Shown: positions 47,268 to 60,660, counted from the stretch's first letter. The stretch: DNA of 64,000 nucleotides from Raffaelea ambrosiae (GCA_002778195.1 PCDI01000005.1:2663632-2727631), one strand, 5' to 3'. Notes: a model not told the origin generated them from the letters alone. A program made the numbers and translations.

Positions 47268-47338
47268 GCCTGCGTGGCCTGCGTGGCCTGCGTGGCCTGC
47301 GTGGCCTGCGTGGCCTGTGTGGCTGCGTGGCCTGTGTG
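47268..47338 (+). repeat. Tandem repeat, 9 bp (GCCTGCGTG), about 8 copies
   Basis: Five exact copies, then variants GCCTGTGTG and one 8-bp copy. Because the period is 9, several frames stay open on both strands and translate as simple tripeptide repeats. None continues into credible coding sequence. Confidence 0.9.
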
Positions 47339-49135
47339 GCTTGCGCACCCTGTTTTGATGCGGCTCAGGCGGTCAGTCCATGTCTGTTCTTGGTCTTTCA
47401 GGCTGATGACGGTGGTGTTTGTGCAGTATTGATCCATCGCGAGCAGCACAAATTACCCCGCTCTTCCACCCACCCAGCCACCACCCACAATCTCGAGTGA
47501 TATGCGCAAGACAGAGCTTTCTTGTGGCTAGCCAGCTCTTGCCCATCAATCGGCACTGCTAGAACAGAAGAGCCGCTTGCCAACAGCGGCAGGAGCGGCC
47601 GTTGCTGTCGGTCCTGCTCCTTCCCTTTTCGTGCAGGCTTCCGCCATTTTACGCCCCCATTTCAAATCGCCATTCTGTCATCCTGCCATTTCTATCATTT
47701 CCCCCCTAAGTCGTACTCGTACTGTTATTTCGCCGAAGCAAAAATAAACCTGGCCAAGACAAATACGTACCCCCAAGGTTTCATACAGGTCAGGTGCCTC
47801 TACTATTCGACGAACACGCTCAGCAGTAGCGTGGATGCAACGCTGCGATCCGGAATGCCGGTGGACTCTCCAATCCTGCCGTAGTATGCAGCATGGTCTC
47901 ACGGCCCGTGGATGTCCATCCCAGACGAATGCGGCCTGGAGAACGAGCCGCATGTTCTTTGTCATTTTTGTGAGCGTCCCAAGAAGCCATTGTCGCCGGG
48001 CGCAGGACAAAGAAAAGCCAGAAAAGAAAAAGAAAAAAATACCCCGTGAGCAGCTCGGCGCGCCCTGACAGAAAGCACGCCAATTATCACGATGCTCGAC
48101 AAATCACTGAAGCCGACGAAACCACCACGAGTGATCCCGGGCTAATCAAGCTGGGCCATGTGTCGAGGGCGGACGCAGGGCAGGGCCCGCAGGGCATCAA
48201 AGAGAGCAACGGCCAAAAAAGCAAATAACAACGCACGGGGGTTGTTCGTCTGCCGTGCACGCCCATCCCTGGACAGACGACTGGTGTGGGTGGTGACCGG
48301 GGGGATTGGACGACCGGGGGTGGGACTGGGGGACTGGGATGATCCTTCAAAACCACCCCTGTCCGTCCCAGGAATCCGGTCAAGACCCACCCCTCTCCCT
48401 TGAGGACTGGAGATAAATTCTGCACCCACATGGTGAGCGTGGCCCAATCCAGATGGGACATGCACCGCAGGCAGGGAGGTGCTGGCCACCCACAGGCTCT
48501 GTGTCTGGCTGGCTGGTTGGCTGCCATGACTGGCTGATATACTGGAGGCCAGCTTGGCCAACCGCGGGAATAACAAAGACAGGCACGGGTGGCACAAGTG
48601 ACAGGAGCTGCAGCAGGGGACCAAATGGCGGTGGCGAAACGGCGAGCGTGCAGAACTTGCTCTTGCTTGCTTTTTCCTGGCAGGGTCGAGTGGTGGTGAT
48701 GGCACAAGCCCGGACAATTTTCCGTGGCTGGTTGGTCGGCGACCACAAAAGAAAAAGAAAGCAACTCCTGGCAGGGCTTTCCAAGGTCCGCTGCTGGCAA
48801 CGGGGAACAGCGCGGCAGCCAGGGAAAAAAAAACCGACTAGGCTCGCAGTCACGGCGGGGACCATGGCGATGTGCAAGTCTATTGAGAGTCTGGACAGAG
48901 ATGACATATTAAGGATCGCCTCGGGGCGAGAAGTGGCCTGACCCAGCCTGTGCGCGACCACAGACACCAGTCATCTGAGGGAATCTCATACGACAAAACT
49001 ATGGGCATTGGGGCTTTCCCATCCCAGTTCCCTTCACTCGAAATTTTCTACTTGCTGGTGGAGAGCACACGGCAAGATTCCATTTTGCAAACCAAAGCTG
49101 CCGCGCAGCTTATTGGCATCTCCTCTTGCAAATGG

Positions 49136-49224
49136 CCGGTGATCTTCGCGTCTCCCTTTGGTCCCTTACAAGGCGGCCGGGTGGCCGCAAAACTGGCCGC
49201 GCACTTGGCCGCGAAGATCACCGG
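49136..49224. repeat. Perfect 15-bp inverted repeat with structured loop
   Basis: CCGGTGATCTTCGCG at 49136-49150 is exactly complementary to 49210-49224. The 59-base loop is rich in GGCCGC/GCGGCC elements that can pair with each other, so a long, branched hairpin is possible in RNA or DNA. No open frame with coding character covers it. It could be a non-coding RNA element or a remnant of an inverted mobile-element end; neither is shown. Confidence 0.8.
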
Positions 49225-52154
49225 TACAATGCACCCCCAACCTTCTTCGAAACGTTCTGGAAGGACGCTGGCTCTGGAAAGCCTGTCCAGCTGAGCCAGC
49301 CCAGAGCACTCCCCAGAACCCCCCCAAGAAGAACAGGTCCATGTAGGCCCTTGCAGGTCCTTGCAGGCCAGAGCAGTCCAGGGCAAGGCCACCAGGGCAA
49401 GGCTACCAGGGGAGAGAAATACGCTCACACTGTGGCACCGCGTGCGGCCGTTGGTGCAGATGATGTGCGGAGGAGCAGGGCGCAAGGGGCCAGCGTTTCA
49501 AAAAACGAGCCAACACGACAACACGCAAACAACGACATGAGAATGGTGTGCAGTCTGCGAGGCTGTGCAGGTCATCGACCATGCTGTTGCATCGACAGCA
49601 ACGCGCCTCTGTCACAAAATCGGCATGATCGTCCATCTTGCCTATCTGGTACGCAGCACGAGCAACAGCAACACATGCAGAATGACCAGTCACGTCGCCC
49701 AGCATGTCCATTCAAGAGTGTCTATTCATGACGGCTATTGAGCACACTCTCGCATGCGTGAAACACAGGGTCTATTTTTGTCAAGGAATCTCTTGCTCGC
49801 CCGCATCGGTCGGCGATGTGTCCCAATCGTATCGCGAGTGCGGCAAAAAATCCTTTCCGTCCCCATGTCCCTTGGTCGACGGATGTCTTGACGTTTTCCT
49901 TTCGCTTTGTCGCCTCCACCTTTCGTCAGGAAAGCCGGCCAGGCTGTCCATACAGGCGACGTATTGACTGACAGATGACACTTTGCCACGCCGCCCCCGT
50001 GCACGCAGATCTCGAGCCTGCATACGAGTGCTGGCTGGCTATGCTCAGGCACAGTACGCCTTGCCCGAAACGGTGCACGTTGACGAGACGCTGCGCGGGC
50101 CACTTGGTGAACAAGCGACTCGTTGTGTCATGAAGCGAAAACGGCATCACCGGCGAATCGCAGGACGGCGCTCGGGCACAGCCAGGGAGGCGAGCCGCAA
50201 ACAACACAAAAAACCAGGGACCTCTCTCTATGGATGCAAGACGTAAAGCAACGAGCTGCTGCCACTCTCTTGCCTATTCGCTTTTCATCTTGTCTATCAA
50301 AATATGCCATAGGAGGCAAGCCCCGCCGTTGAGAGCAAAACACAAGCACCATCCTTCCCGTGGCTTCATGCACACCACCTGCATGGGGCTGGAAACAGAA
50401 ATCAAGAATTGCCATAAGGGCTTTTCAACAAGGGCCGCGAGCAGCCTCGGATGGTGGGGCTTTATCATGTACTATGTAGCTTCTGCTCTTGCTGTCTGTT
50501 GGAAAACAGTGCGCGACGCCAGTGGCCAGCGAACGAACAGAAGCATAAGACCAGAAGCCCCAAAGCCCACAGCTGGGGGCTGGGGACCCAAAGGCTCCCG
50601 AGGCGTCGATATCAGGTGGCTGACCGCCTGGTGGCGGATTGTCTGCAGACCCTGTCGCTGTCGCCTACTTCGCCGTCGAAGGACTGCTTTTGCGCTTGTG
50701 AGGAGGCCGCCTGGTCATAAATTTCCTATCACACGTCCTTGCCTGTTTTTCAGCCTTTGATGATGCTGTTGGGTCTACGGGGTCCTAAATAAAACGACTA
50801 TGTTGAATGGCTCTAATGGCAGACCTCATGTGACACTTCCGGGTTCTCGTCCACCCCTGGCTGTACGTGGAGGATTCTGGTCCACATGATGGCACCTGTC
50901 TCATGGCATCCTTTCGTGTAGGTAGGAGTTTGCAGTGATCTCCCCCCTTCATCTCGATGGCAGATTTCAGAGATCAGACCCAGATCACCAACCAACAGCA
51001 GGATGCAAAACAGCGGCTCTTCTAAAATCAGCCAACTCGTGCATCAATCACTCTCACGTTACCTCACACCAGTGAACATAGAGGCTTTGTGTTGTTGAGG
51101 TGCCTCAAAGTTCCATGTCCAAAAACCGGCATGCTCCACCAAAGTCAAGCTGAACAAAGCTGGGAGTCGGCGATGATGCTTTTTTTGCACACACCATGAT
51201 ACGTGCGAAGGATTTCAAAGGAACGGCGATGGCCGTTGATGGACCTGACTCGGCAGCCCCCAAGGCATCCTGGTACACGAACACGAAGTATGAGCCGAAT
51301 ATGGGATGCGCTTTTACGTTCCTTATCTAGGCACCGATGCCGTCAAATCCGGGCTTTGGCTCGAGACGGGGTAGCGCGGCAGACTCGAGAAAACGTTGAA
51401 TATCCAGAACACAGCAATAGCCGACGTGAAATGAAAAGAGTGAGTTCTTGCCCTCGAGTTTTCTCTTTCATCACGCCACGCATTTCTGCTCCTTACTGGC
51501 CACGCTGCGCGCGGAATGTGTCAAGCCCTACTACATATTCTACTTTGTATGTGAAGTAGCCAGGGTCTGGTCTTGGCTGTGGGCGCGACCTGTCCTGCAG
51601 GCACCCTGCATGTACTGTGCACGATTTTCCTGGCCGTTCAGGTGGAATTGAATGCGGTGTGCGCGTAGTTGAGACTGCTGCTCGTATGCAAGGTAACTAT
51701 TGCTCGTAGTACGAGTAGTTAATAGGTGGCATTCCAAAAAAAAAAAAAAAACTTCAGCCCATTCAGTCTAGCTGGTTTGCGACACAACTAACGAATGCAA
51801 CCCTATGCTGGAACCCCATCGGCGTTCGCATTCCTCTTTTCCCCTATTTTCCTTATTCTTATTTTCCCTGTCCCCCCGTTCTGGCATGCACTCGAACACG
51901 AGCACCAGCGGCTTCGACCAGCGGCTGACCCGTGTACCTGGCTTGTGCTGGCATGCGAACCAGGAAAAAGCAAAATACGGACAGGCCGCCCTGTGTCCAA
52001 ATTAGCCCCCGTCTTTGTGTGCGAGTGTGATTTTACCATTCGTTGGTATCTGCTCTGCAGTCCCAACTCGACAATTCCACAGCAGCAGCAGCAGGACGTC
52101 CGAGTTGACAGAATAGAGAACGCACAGACGAAAAGAAACAACAACGGGCAGAAC

Positions 52155-52210
52155 AAGTGCAAGCACAAGTGCAAGCACAAGTGCAAGCACAAGTGCAAGC
52201 ACAAGTGCAA
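52155..52210 (+). repeat. Tandem repeat, 12 bp (AAGTGCAAGCAC), 4.7 copies
   Basis: Four perfect copies plus a partial. Frames read as Lys-Cys-Lys-His on one strand and Leu-Val-Leu-Ala on the other, both repeat artefacts rather than evidence of a protein. The perfect identity of the copies suggests recent expansion. Confidence 0.9.
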
Positions 52211-55200
52211 GGGCAACAACAGCAAGACAGCAGCGACACGCCACTTCGACGGCAAGCATGTGCCCGGCCACCTCCGCAGTTGTGACTGTGCGCTTGTGTC
52301 ATGTACATGGCAACAATCGCAGGAGAGAAGTTGACCACTAGACGCTCCTGTCCTACTCCTAGCTGCTGTGTGTCTTACTGTCCTCCGGTCGGGTGTCAGT
52401 TGTCAATTCGGGTAAACTCTGCAAGCCGAGCGCTTAAAAGACGGCCAACTGCCTTGTTTTCTTGCTCTTTGTAAGACCCTCTTTCTCAGTTAGTGTTGGC
52501 TGGCCTCGTCCGTCACTTAGTGTCTTTGCTAAGGGAAGCTCTTGGTGGCCAACGGTCCCCCCAACGCTTCGCAGTTGTAGTTCTTACTCGTACAGTGTCT
52601 GCCGAGAACGGCGTGCTTAGAGCACCTGTCTAGAGAACCCTTTGGTCCGTCTAATCGTATGCCTCGATCACATTCTCCAAAGTCATAAGTCATATATCTC
52701 TGTACCATCTAGACCGCATCTCAAAGATCGATGGAAATCGTACGACGGCTTTTGAGGTAGCAGCGAGGATGCTACAGCGTATCTTCGTCTTGTCCTGCGG
52801 CGGTATTCTGTCTTGCATGGTGCTCGTCTGGGCAGGCCGCATACACACACACACACACAGGACATCAGCAACCCCCCCCTTCTCCTTCCACTCTCCTCTC
52901 GTTTTCTCCTCTTCAACTACAGACAATGACTCAACTCAAGCTTGGCCAGGACCAAGAATAGACATTGAAGAATCCTCTTCTGTGATAGCCAATGCTGTTT
53001 CGTGTGCTTCGATTGCAGACTTCCAGGCTACACAGCAGCTGCACAGGCGGGCTGTAGCGGCATGCCATATCATAATCCGGTCATTGGACCATGAGCCCCC
53101 CCTCTCAACCCCATCATACCCTCCTCTTCCTGCTGCCCATTCCACAGTGCGGTTGATCTGTCATTTTTCCACCCCGGGTTTTTTATCATCAGGCCATTTG
53201 CTGTGTCCTGTTGTGGCACTAGTGTAGTTTGAGGTGGGGAAAAAAAGAGCGACAATTAAGAGCAGAAAGAGCGAGGAGAAAAAATTAAAAATAAAAATAA
53301 AAAGGAAGTAACTTGTAAATGGGAATTTAAAAATGTCTGTTGGTTTTTGCATGGTGTAGATTTGCATAATATTTGCCCAGCTGAACGGCCGGTGTCTCTC
53401 TCGCTATTGGTCGCACCCACTCTCTCTTCTTGCACCATTAATAATGGTCTTTTTTTTTTCTTTGTAGAGTGACTAATAGGGTTTTTTTTATTTAAAAAAA
53501 AAGGAAAAAAAAACCTCCATTTTGCACAGTATCGTCTGTTTTGGTTCTGAGACAACAGGACAAAGAAGAGAAAACACAAATCATTTTCGCTGTTGGTTAG
53601 TAAGTGGCACAAATCACAAGTCAAAAAGAGAGAGAGAGAAAGAGAAGAGAACAAAGGCAACAACAGACAGCAACACACAACATACACGGCAGAGACAAAC
53701 GGGACTGGCGTCGGGAACGGCCAGCCAACAGACGTGTGCGGAGGAGGGTGAGGGGAAGGGAAGGAGAGAAAGGGGGAACCTGCTTGGGTCAATGATGTGC
53801 GTTCGTTTGCTTGCATCCAGGATGCACACGCATGATGACAGACAGACATGAATGGAGGAGCATACGGGCGGATGCAAGAGGAGAGAACAAAGAGACGTGA
53901 GGAGGAGAGCCAATATGCAGCTGTGGCGTACATTCCGGTCCAGGACCGGCTTGGTTATGTGGACGTTTCTGGACTCTCTGCTCCCGGACGACAGCCCATG
54001 CGAGATAACGAAGGCAGTGTGCGAGGCATTGGCTGTAATATTTCTTCCTTCTTTCTCTTTGCCGTTCTTTAGCCCGTGGGCTTTTGCTGGTCTTTTTCTT
54101 TTTTCTTTTTCTTTTTTCTCTTTTTTTTTTGTGTGGCCCGGTTTTTCCTCGAGGTGGGATCCTTGTTTCTCGGCAACTTACATACAACTGAACTGCGAGA
54201 TGAACGCCGTGCAAGATACGTACTACCCGCTTATTTTGGGGGGGGGCCGTTTTGCCTCGGGCGGGTTTCTCGCTGGGCCACATCAGCCTCGCATGTTAAT
54301 TTTTTCCTGTTGTCTGCCTGTTTAGATTGTCGTGTCTGGGCCGCTTGGGGGCGTCATGATGGTTCTGGTTTCCAGGCTCCTGGGCTCCTGGGCCGCTTTT
54401 TGCGGTCTGTCTTGTCGAGGGGCAGGGAACGGGCATGAAACGGGCAAGGAAGACGCTCATTGGAACACTCTACCCGTGACGGCGTTGTGTAATACTCTAT
54501 TGGGGACAGTCCCTGGGTTTTTCCTCTTCACCCCCAATCCCACAGCTGCTGGCTCCCACCAATCACTGCCCATCCCGCAAACAGACCCCTGCCGTACCCC
54601 ATGCTCTTCCGCTCATACCCCTGTCCACGGGCGGTTAATGTATGCACGCCAAGAAAAGGCGTCCCCTACTCGGTCTACTATGTAACTAGAGATAATACTA
54701 TGTAGCTATTACTATGCACGAGTAGGCCACGGGCAGAAAGAGTGAAAGTGAAATGTGAGCAAGATGCAGTGTTGCTTCAGGAGTGGAAACCCGCGATAGG
54801 TCAAGTGGGGATTTCAATTTACAGTAGTGGCATTGGCGTTTTGTGGCTGGCCTTGTTTTGCCTCGAGGAACCAGCATGCAAGCTAGCTTCTCTTTGTTCT
54901 CTTGCAGTTGTTATCACACCGGGGCGGGGGGGGGAAAAGAAATAAAGAAAACTGACAGATGACGAATATGCCGTTTGTAAGACAAAGAAGAAGAGGGGGG
55001 AGACAGCTGTAACAAGACGGAATCAAAGATTGAAAGAAGATGAGAATGGCATGCATCCTCGACGAATTCTCCAGCCGCACTACGTAAAGGAGGGTAAGAA
55101 AAGCGGCGCAGACTAAGGCAATCAACCATCCGAGAGAGAAGAAAAGAAAAGAGAGAGATGTGTCATTGGCACATGGCAAGCCGGGATGGAACCCGTCAGA

Positions 55201-55840
55201 GTCCCCGAGGATGCTTGCATTGGCCACGGCCGAGAGTCCGCAGAATTCGTTCGCAGGAAGAGAAGCCCAAAAGGAAGAGAAGAATCCTGCCTGCAAGCCG
55301 TGTTGGTTCAGACAAGCCATAAGCCATAACTACAAGCCATGCCCAGCACATCCTCGCAGCTCTCGTGTTTTCGACTGGGGCTCTTGGCCTAGACTATGCC
55401 GGTTTCTCTCTGATGTCCTTTTTGTTTTCGCTTGGCCTCCTCTTCTTTTCCTGCTTTTTTTGCCTCTCTCTTTTTCCCCTCTTGCCATCGCCGCGTGCTT
55501 GTGCAGGTACGAGTGCAAATCCATGTTCTGGTGTCCACAACCACCAATACGTGCAGGATGCGAATGCTGCAACGGCCAAAAAAAGCAGCAACGGAAAAAA
55601 AAGGGGGGGGGGAGGAAAGAAAGAAAGAAACGGTTCAGGCGGGCTAGCCGGAAGCTGCTTCCTAGAGACTAGATAGAGACCGGCTGCCGTTATCCAAGCT
55701 ATGATTGTGACGAGTCCACACACACACTCTCTCTCTCTTTCTCTCTCTCTTACTCTCTCCTCTTACTACCACCCATGCAACCTTGGCTACCTGTTTCTTC
55801 CATTTTCATCTTTGGTCTTTCCACCACAGAACAGAACAAA

Positions 55841-55870
55841 GAGAATCAAAGAAAATCAAAGAAAATCAAA
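55841..55870 (+). repeat. Tandem repeat, 3 x 10 bp (GAAAATCAAA)
   Basis: Two exact copies and one single-base variant of an A-rich decamer in non-coding DNA. Confidence 0.8.
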
Positions 55871-56020
55871 GAGGATCCGGACTGCACTTCTCGTACAGAG
55901 CAAGAGAAAAAGGCACTCGAGGAGACGAGGAAGAGAAGACACACTAACAGCCCGCTTGTGGACGTTGTTGGGGCCCAGGGCCGAAAGTGGAACAGCGCCG
56001 CCCAGGAGAGATACCTAAAG

Positions 56021-56050
56021 TAAAAATAAAAATAAAAATAAAAATAAAAA
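56021..56050 (+). repeat. (TAAAAA)5 repeat
   Basis: Five exact copies of TAAAAA. A similar decayed stretch occurs at 56421-56441. Confidence 0.9.
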
Positions 56051-56544
56051 GACCGAAAGAGGGATCGGAGCGTAACAGAAAAAGAGGCGTGCGTACGACA
56101 AAGAGAGCTGCCTTTCCTATTGGCTCGACAAGGAGACCGGACGAAGATCGACGGAATGCGAGGACTAAGACGAAAGAAGACTACGGGGTACGAAAGCCTC
56201 CCCGTCTCTTCAAGCCCGATCCAGCCCACAAAGGGACAAACGACAGAGACTCTGGAGATCAGCCTCTTGTTGGCTCGTCCGGTTAGTGCCTTGACCGGGT
56301 TCGGTCTGGTTTTTTTGCTCGACTTTGTATGCATTTTCCGGTTGGTCCATCGTACTCGATCGCCTTTGGCCTTTTTGGGCTGCTGAGGAGGAGGAGGAGG
56401 ATAGAGCCAAGCCAAGCCAAAAATAAAAAATAAAATAAAAAGATCGTCAACGCCTCTCCACATCCTTCTTGTCTAACAACCACCACGACGAGAGCGCACT
56501 GTACGGTGTTCGTTCGTTCGTACTTTGTGTGATGTATCGGTCTT

Positions 56545-56549
56545 TGCTC

Positions 56550-56581
<32 letters not shown>

Positions 56582-56582
56582 A
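56545..56582 (+). repeat. (CT)n microsatellite
   Basis: A near-pure TC-dinucleotide tract of about 38 bp in non-coding DNA. Confidence 0.85.
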
Positions 56583-58918
56583 CAGAAAATGCGTCACTGA
56601 TTTCCTTCGGTGCCCATACGAGTGCAACTGGCTCAGTTGTTGGTTTTTATTTTTTTTTTTCTGCGTTGATCTTGTTTTCTGTTGGGATCCCTCATAGATT
56701 AACACCCTCTCGTATGCACAGCTCGTACAGTTCGTACAGTTCTGTTGTGTGCGGATCTCCCTGCTGGGGCCCTTTGTAGGCGTTCCCTGCCGTTCTGATC
56801 CTCTTCCGCCCCCCGTATCAGAGCCCTGCCTTGTATGCATCTCTTCCCACACGACACGCACACTCACGCACTAGCTCTTGGGTGGTCACATCAGGCCATC
56901 ACAGACGGACTGGACAGCTTTCCCCGAAATTTTCCCCTCGTCTATGCCCCGTTGCTATTGGCAGCGCCAGCCGGCGACGATAAAGGACACGCAAAACAGT
57001 GCCAGGAGACGACCGGGGAAGGAGGACGAAAAGCCCGAGGACTGAAGACAAGCATCCTTGTTTGGGGGGGGGCGGGGGAGGGGGACCTTTGCCTCTGCCC
57101 TTTCACATGACGGTTTTTTGGATTGTTTTTCCCTTGTCGCTATTTTAGCCCCAAATCGCCCCCCAGGAAAAGCGGCGGACGGGATGTACTGTCAGCCTCA
57201 TGGACTTAGGCCCGGAAGTGTAAGCCAAAACAATCCGTACGGTGTATCTTACACACACCTACCCACCACCTTCTTCAAGTCTAGGCCTTCTTTGTGGGGG
57301 GGAGACGAGCAAAGAATGAGGCAGGCGCTGTCCGCCGCTCGCCGCCTGTTTTTTTAAATTTTTTTTTTATTTTTAATTTTTAAATTTTTTTTCGGTTTCC
57401 CGTCTTTTCCTATAGGAGAAAGCATCAAGACGATCATCGAGAATGCGGTTCTTACTGAGAAACAATTGGCCGATCGACCACGAGGAATTGGTTTTGGGGG
57501 GGGACAGACGCATGGGTCATATATTTCTGTCTTGTTCGAATGGGGTTCCGGGCCGATTTTGTCACTCTCTCATGGATCCGACACCAGCCCTCTTTCAAGA
57601 AGCGCCTTTCTTCCTTCTTTGTGGCATGTGCGCCACAGATGGGACGGAGACAGTGTCCGCCTGCTGCCTGTATCTGGTCGTAGCAAGGGAGAACGAAAAG
57701 AGAGACAAAGTGGCCCAGTATGATAACAACAATGACAACATGGACTTGTCATGTCTCAGGGAAACAAGATAGGATCGATAGGCTGTTTGCTGTTGTCTGT
57801 TATGTCTGTGGTCCAGGGTGCTTGGTTTGACTAATTAGCAGCTGTCTGTCAATTGTCAGGAATAAAGGATCAGCATTGACACCCAGGCAAGGTACGTCTC
57901 TGGCGGGCGATGGCTGGTGCTGGCCAGGATGTATTTCTCCGGTTTCCCATACGATCCAACAGCGTCAATCCCAACAGCATGCGAACATATGGAGAGAGGG
58001 ATGGCGAGAGAGAGATAGAGAGTGCGAGAGAGAGAGAGAGCACATGTTACAGATTGGGCCTGGTCACAGTATATGCAAGGGCACAAGGCACCTTGTCTTT
58101 CTCTGTCTCTCACTCATAGCCATCTGCAACACACACACACACACACACACCCCTCCCCCCCAAGAAAGAGAAAAAAAACTCCGTATGACCTCATCATCCC
58201 AGATGGTGAAGGGAGAGAAGAGAGCCAGCCAACAGAAGTGGTTTTTTTTTTGTCCTTGTCGTCCATCTGGATCATCAGGATGGAATCATGGCATGGGATT
58301 GTCTGCGGTGGCATCCAAGTGGTTTCACGACCCTGTTTCATCGGGGGGAGAAGAGAGTTTACCTAAAAAAAGAAAACGGGCTTGGGGTACACAACATCAA
58401 CAAAATGGAGGCTGTTCTTTGGGGAGGGGGGGGCGCGCATTGCATCATCGTTCGGCCGTGTTCACGGCTTTGGAAGTGCTCGTACATGTGCCGGATAGTC
58501 AAAGAGGACGGCGAGGCCAGGGCCAGCCACAACACGGTCTACGCTGTAGCCTAGAGGGAAGAGGCTTTTCCCAAACAAGAGCGTTGCGGACGTTTCTTCC
58601 GGTGTTGTTGGAAAGGCAAGCAAGCACCAGCGCAACAGAGTTGCATTTTCTCGGGCTAGCTCCATTGCCTACACCTTGGGGGGGATCCACGAATAGATTC
58701 TTGGACTGAGTTACGCCCCGGCCATGACCCTCTTTGGGGTTGTTTCCCGGCTCCTTCTCTTCCCTCGATCAAAAGATCGTTCAAACAAAAAAAAGGGACT
58801 TCCTGTCGACGACCTGGCGATGGCTTGCAGTAGTCTGGTGCCGACGTCTGGTGCCATCTGGTGTTGTCTGTTGTTCGTCTGTTGTCCGGTACTTGGTGGT
58901 TTTTTGGGGGGGTTTGTG

Positions 58919-58955
58919 CCTTGCCTTGCCTTGCCTCGCCTTGCCTTGTCTTGCC
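58919..58955 (+). repeat. Pentanucleotide repeat (CCTTG), about 7 copies
   Basis: Seven head-to-tail CCTTG units with two single-base changes, in non-coding DNA. Confidence 0.8.
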
Positions 58956-60660
58956 CGCTGCTTTCACACCCCCTTCCCACCAACCTGCTATTACATACCC
59001 GTACAGGCCGCCACCTCCTGCCCTCCCTTTTGAAATGGTGGATATTGCGGCCCAGACAGGGAAAACAAAAAAAATTGGTTGGCTGCCCCGTCTCACACAT
59101 AGACTCATGCAAGCAAAGCTTTGGGCAAGGCTCTGCAGGGATCATCTTCGCTCCTCACTGGTGGTCACTGGGACATTCACGCTCAACCATTCTTTGCACG
59201 CATTCGTGTGATTTTTTTTGTTATTACTATTATTATTGTTGTTGTTGTTGCTGTTGTTGTGCATGGCCATTAAGAAAATAAAAATAAAAATGCAGCCCAA
59301 AACAAATTCACCCCAAAGCAGACAGGAGATGCCGTTGGTTCCGGCACATCTTAGCCAAGAGACCCATTCTTAGTCTGCCCAGACAAGCAGACCACGTCGC
59401 TCTATTCGTCATCCTCTCCAGGGCTTTGAGGCTGTTGCTCTTGATTTGCCTCCCCAATGGCGAGACAAAAAGCAAAACTAGGGCAGAACCGGCAGCATGT
59501 TTGTCTGTTTTCGTTTTCGCTTGGCGGTGGACATGATGACATAGTCAGTAGCTCGTTGCCTGCCACATACTGGAGAGTGTGACTAGTATCGGATGGCTTC
59601 CTTGCATGAGACTCTGCTCGAGAGGTGAAATCACTATCACGAAGTGTTGAACGTGGTGAAACAAGGTCTGACAATACCAATATAATAGTAAAATGATAGT
59701 AAAATAATAGTAAACTATCTTTGAAACAAGCTCGTCGGTCCGTTTCGTTCTGTTGTGCCGAAACCCCGTTTCCTGTTGAATACACTCTTTTTGTGTGGGT
59801 TTTTCTCTCTTTGCCTTTTTTTCCCGTTCCAAATCCGAATAGTACACAATACGCCTCTCCATTTCTGTGAGCTCCAAACAAAACAACCAGTTACAAATGC
59901 AAGACAAGATAGAAGAAAGCCCCCATGATTCCGTTGTTGTAGTGGTTTTTTCTCTTTTCATCAGTTGCCCTGTCCTCCTATAACATAACGTACATAATAA
60001 TAATTTTTTTTCCTTGTCACAAGCAGAACAAGACCAAAAAAGACATGAAACCATCCAGAGATATCTTCCTGAGAGCAGGATCATGCACTCAACGCCTAGG
60101 ATAATAAAAAAGACCACGGGAAAATAAAACGAACGACAGGTCAAAAGCATAAGAAAAGCATAAGATATAAAAAAGATATAAAAAAAAAAGCCAACCAGGG
60201 TGATATCTCCAAGACAAAGTAGCAAAGTCCCACTAGAAAACACAAGACACAAGAGCAAGCAACACAAGAGCCCTGGTCGAGGCCCTTCCCTGATGTAGCA
60301 GGGGAGGGGAGGGGGGTTGGTTATGTGAGTGTTGTGGTCGTAGACTGTTGGGGCCCACAGCACAAGGGTATGCAGTTGTATGCTGAAATGCAGTTGTTGT
60401 TGTGGTTCCGCGAGACATTAAAAAAAAAAAAAAGGGCCAACCAAAATGAAACGAGAATAATCAACCACCGCGCGGTGGCACGCGCCAACTCCGACTCCTT
60501 GAACCCAGCCCAGGACCAGAAGAGAGACGACCAAAAAAAAAGGAGAATAATCCAGGAAAATCAAAATAGGAAAATCAACCAGCAAGATGCAAAAAGAGAA
60601 CGTTTCTTCGTTTCGGTATTTTTGAATTTTTTTTGGGGTGCTTTGCCTCCCTTCACAAAA

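Larger units (their letters stand above)
46501..60660. other. Gene desert between the LRR and C2H2 genes
   Basis: About 14 kb with no supportable protein gene. Open frames are low-complexity translations of GT/GA tracts or minisatellites, and none shows a family motif or coding-type codon use. Notable content is a 9-bp array at 47268-47338, a perfect inverted repeat at 49136-49224, a 12-bp array at 52155-52210, TAAAAA repeats at 56021-56050, long T-rich and A-rich tracts (53450-53515, 57355-57395, 60420-60435) and clustered ACTATGTA/TACTCGTA octamers. The end nearest 60660 includes the C2H2 gene's 3' region. Confidence 0.5.

Noticed and set aside
52130..52260. Lys-Cys-Lys-His repeat resembling a metal-binding peptide
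   Set aside because: Produced by a perfect 12-bp DNA repeat in a frame with no credible start, splice signals or codon bias. The other strand gives a Leu/Val/Ala repeat equally well.
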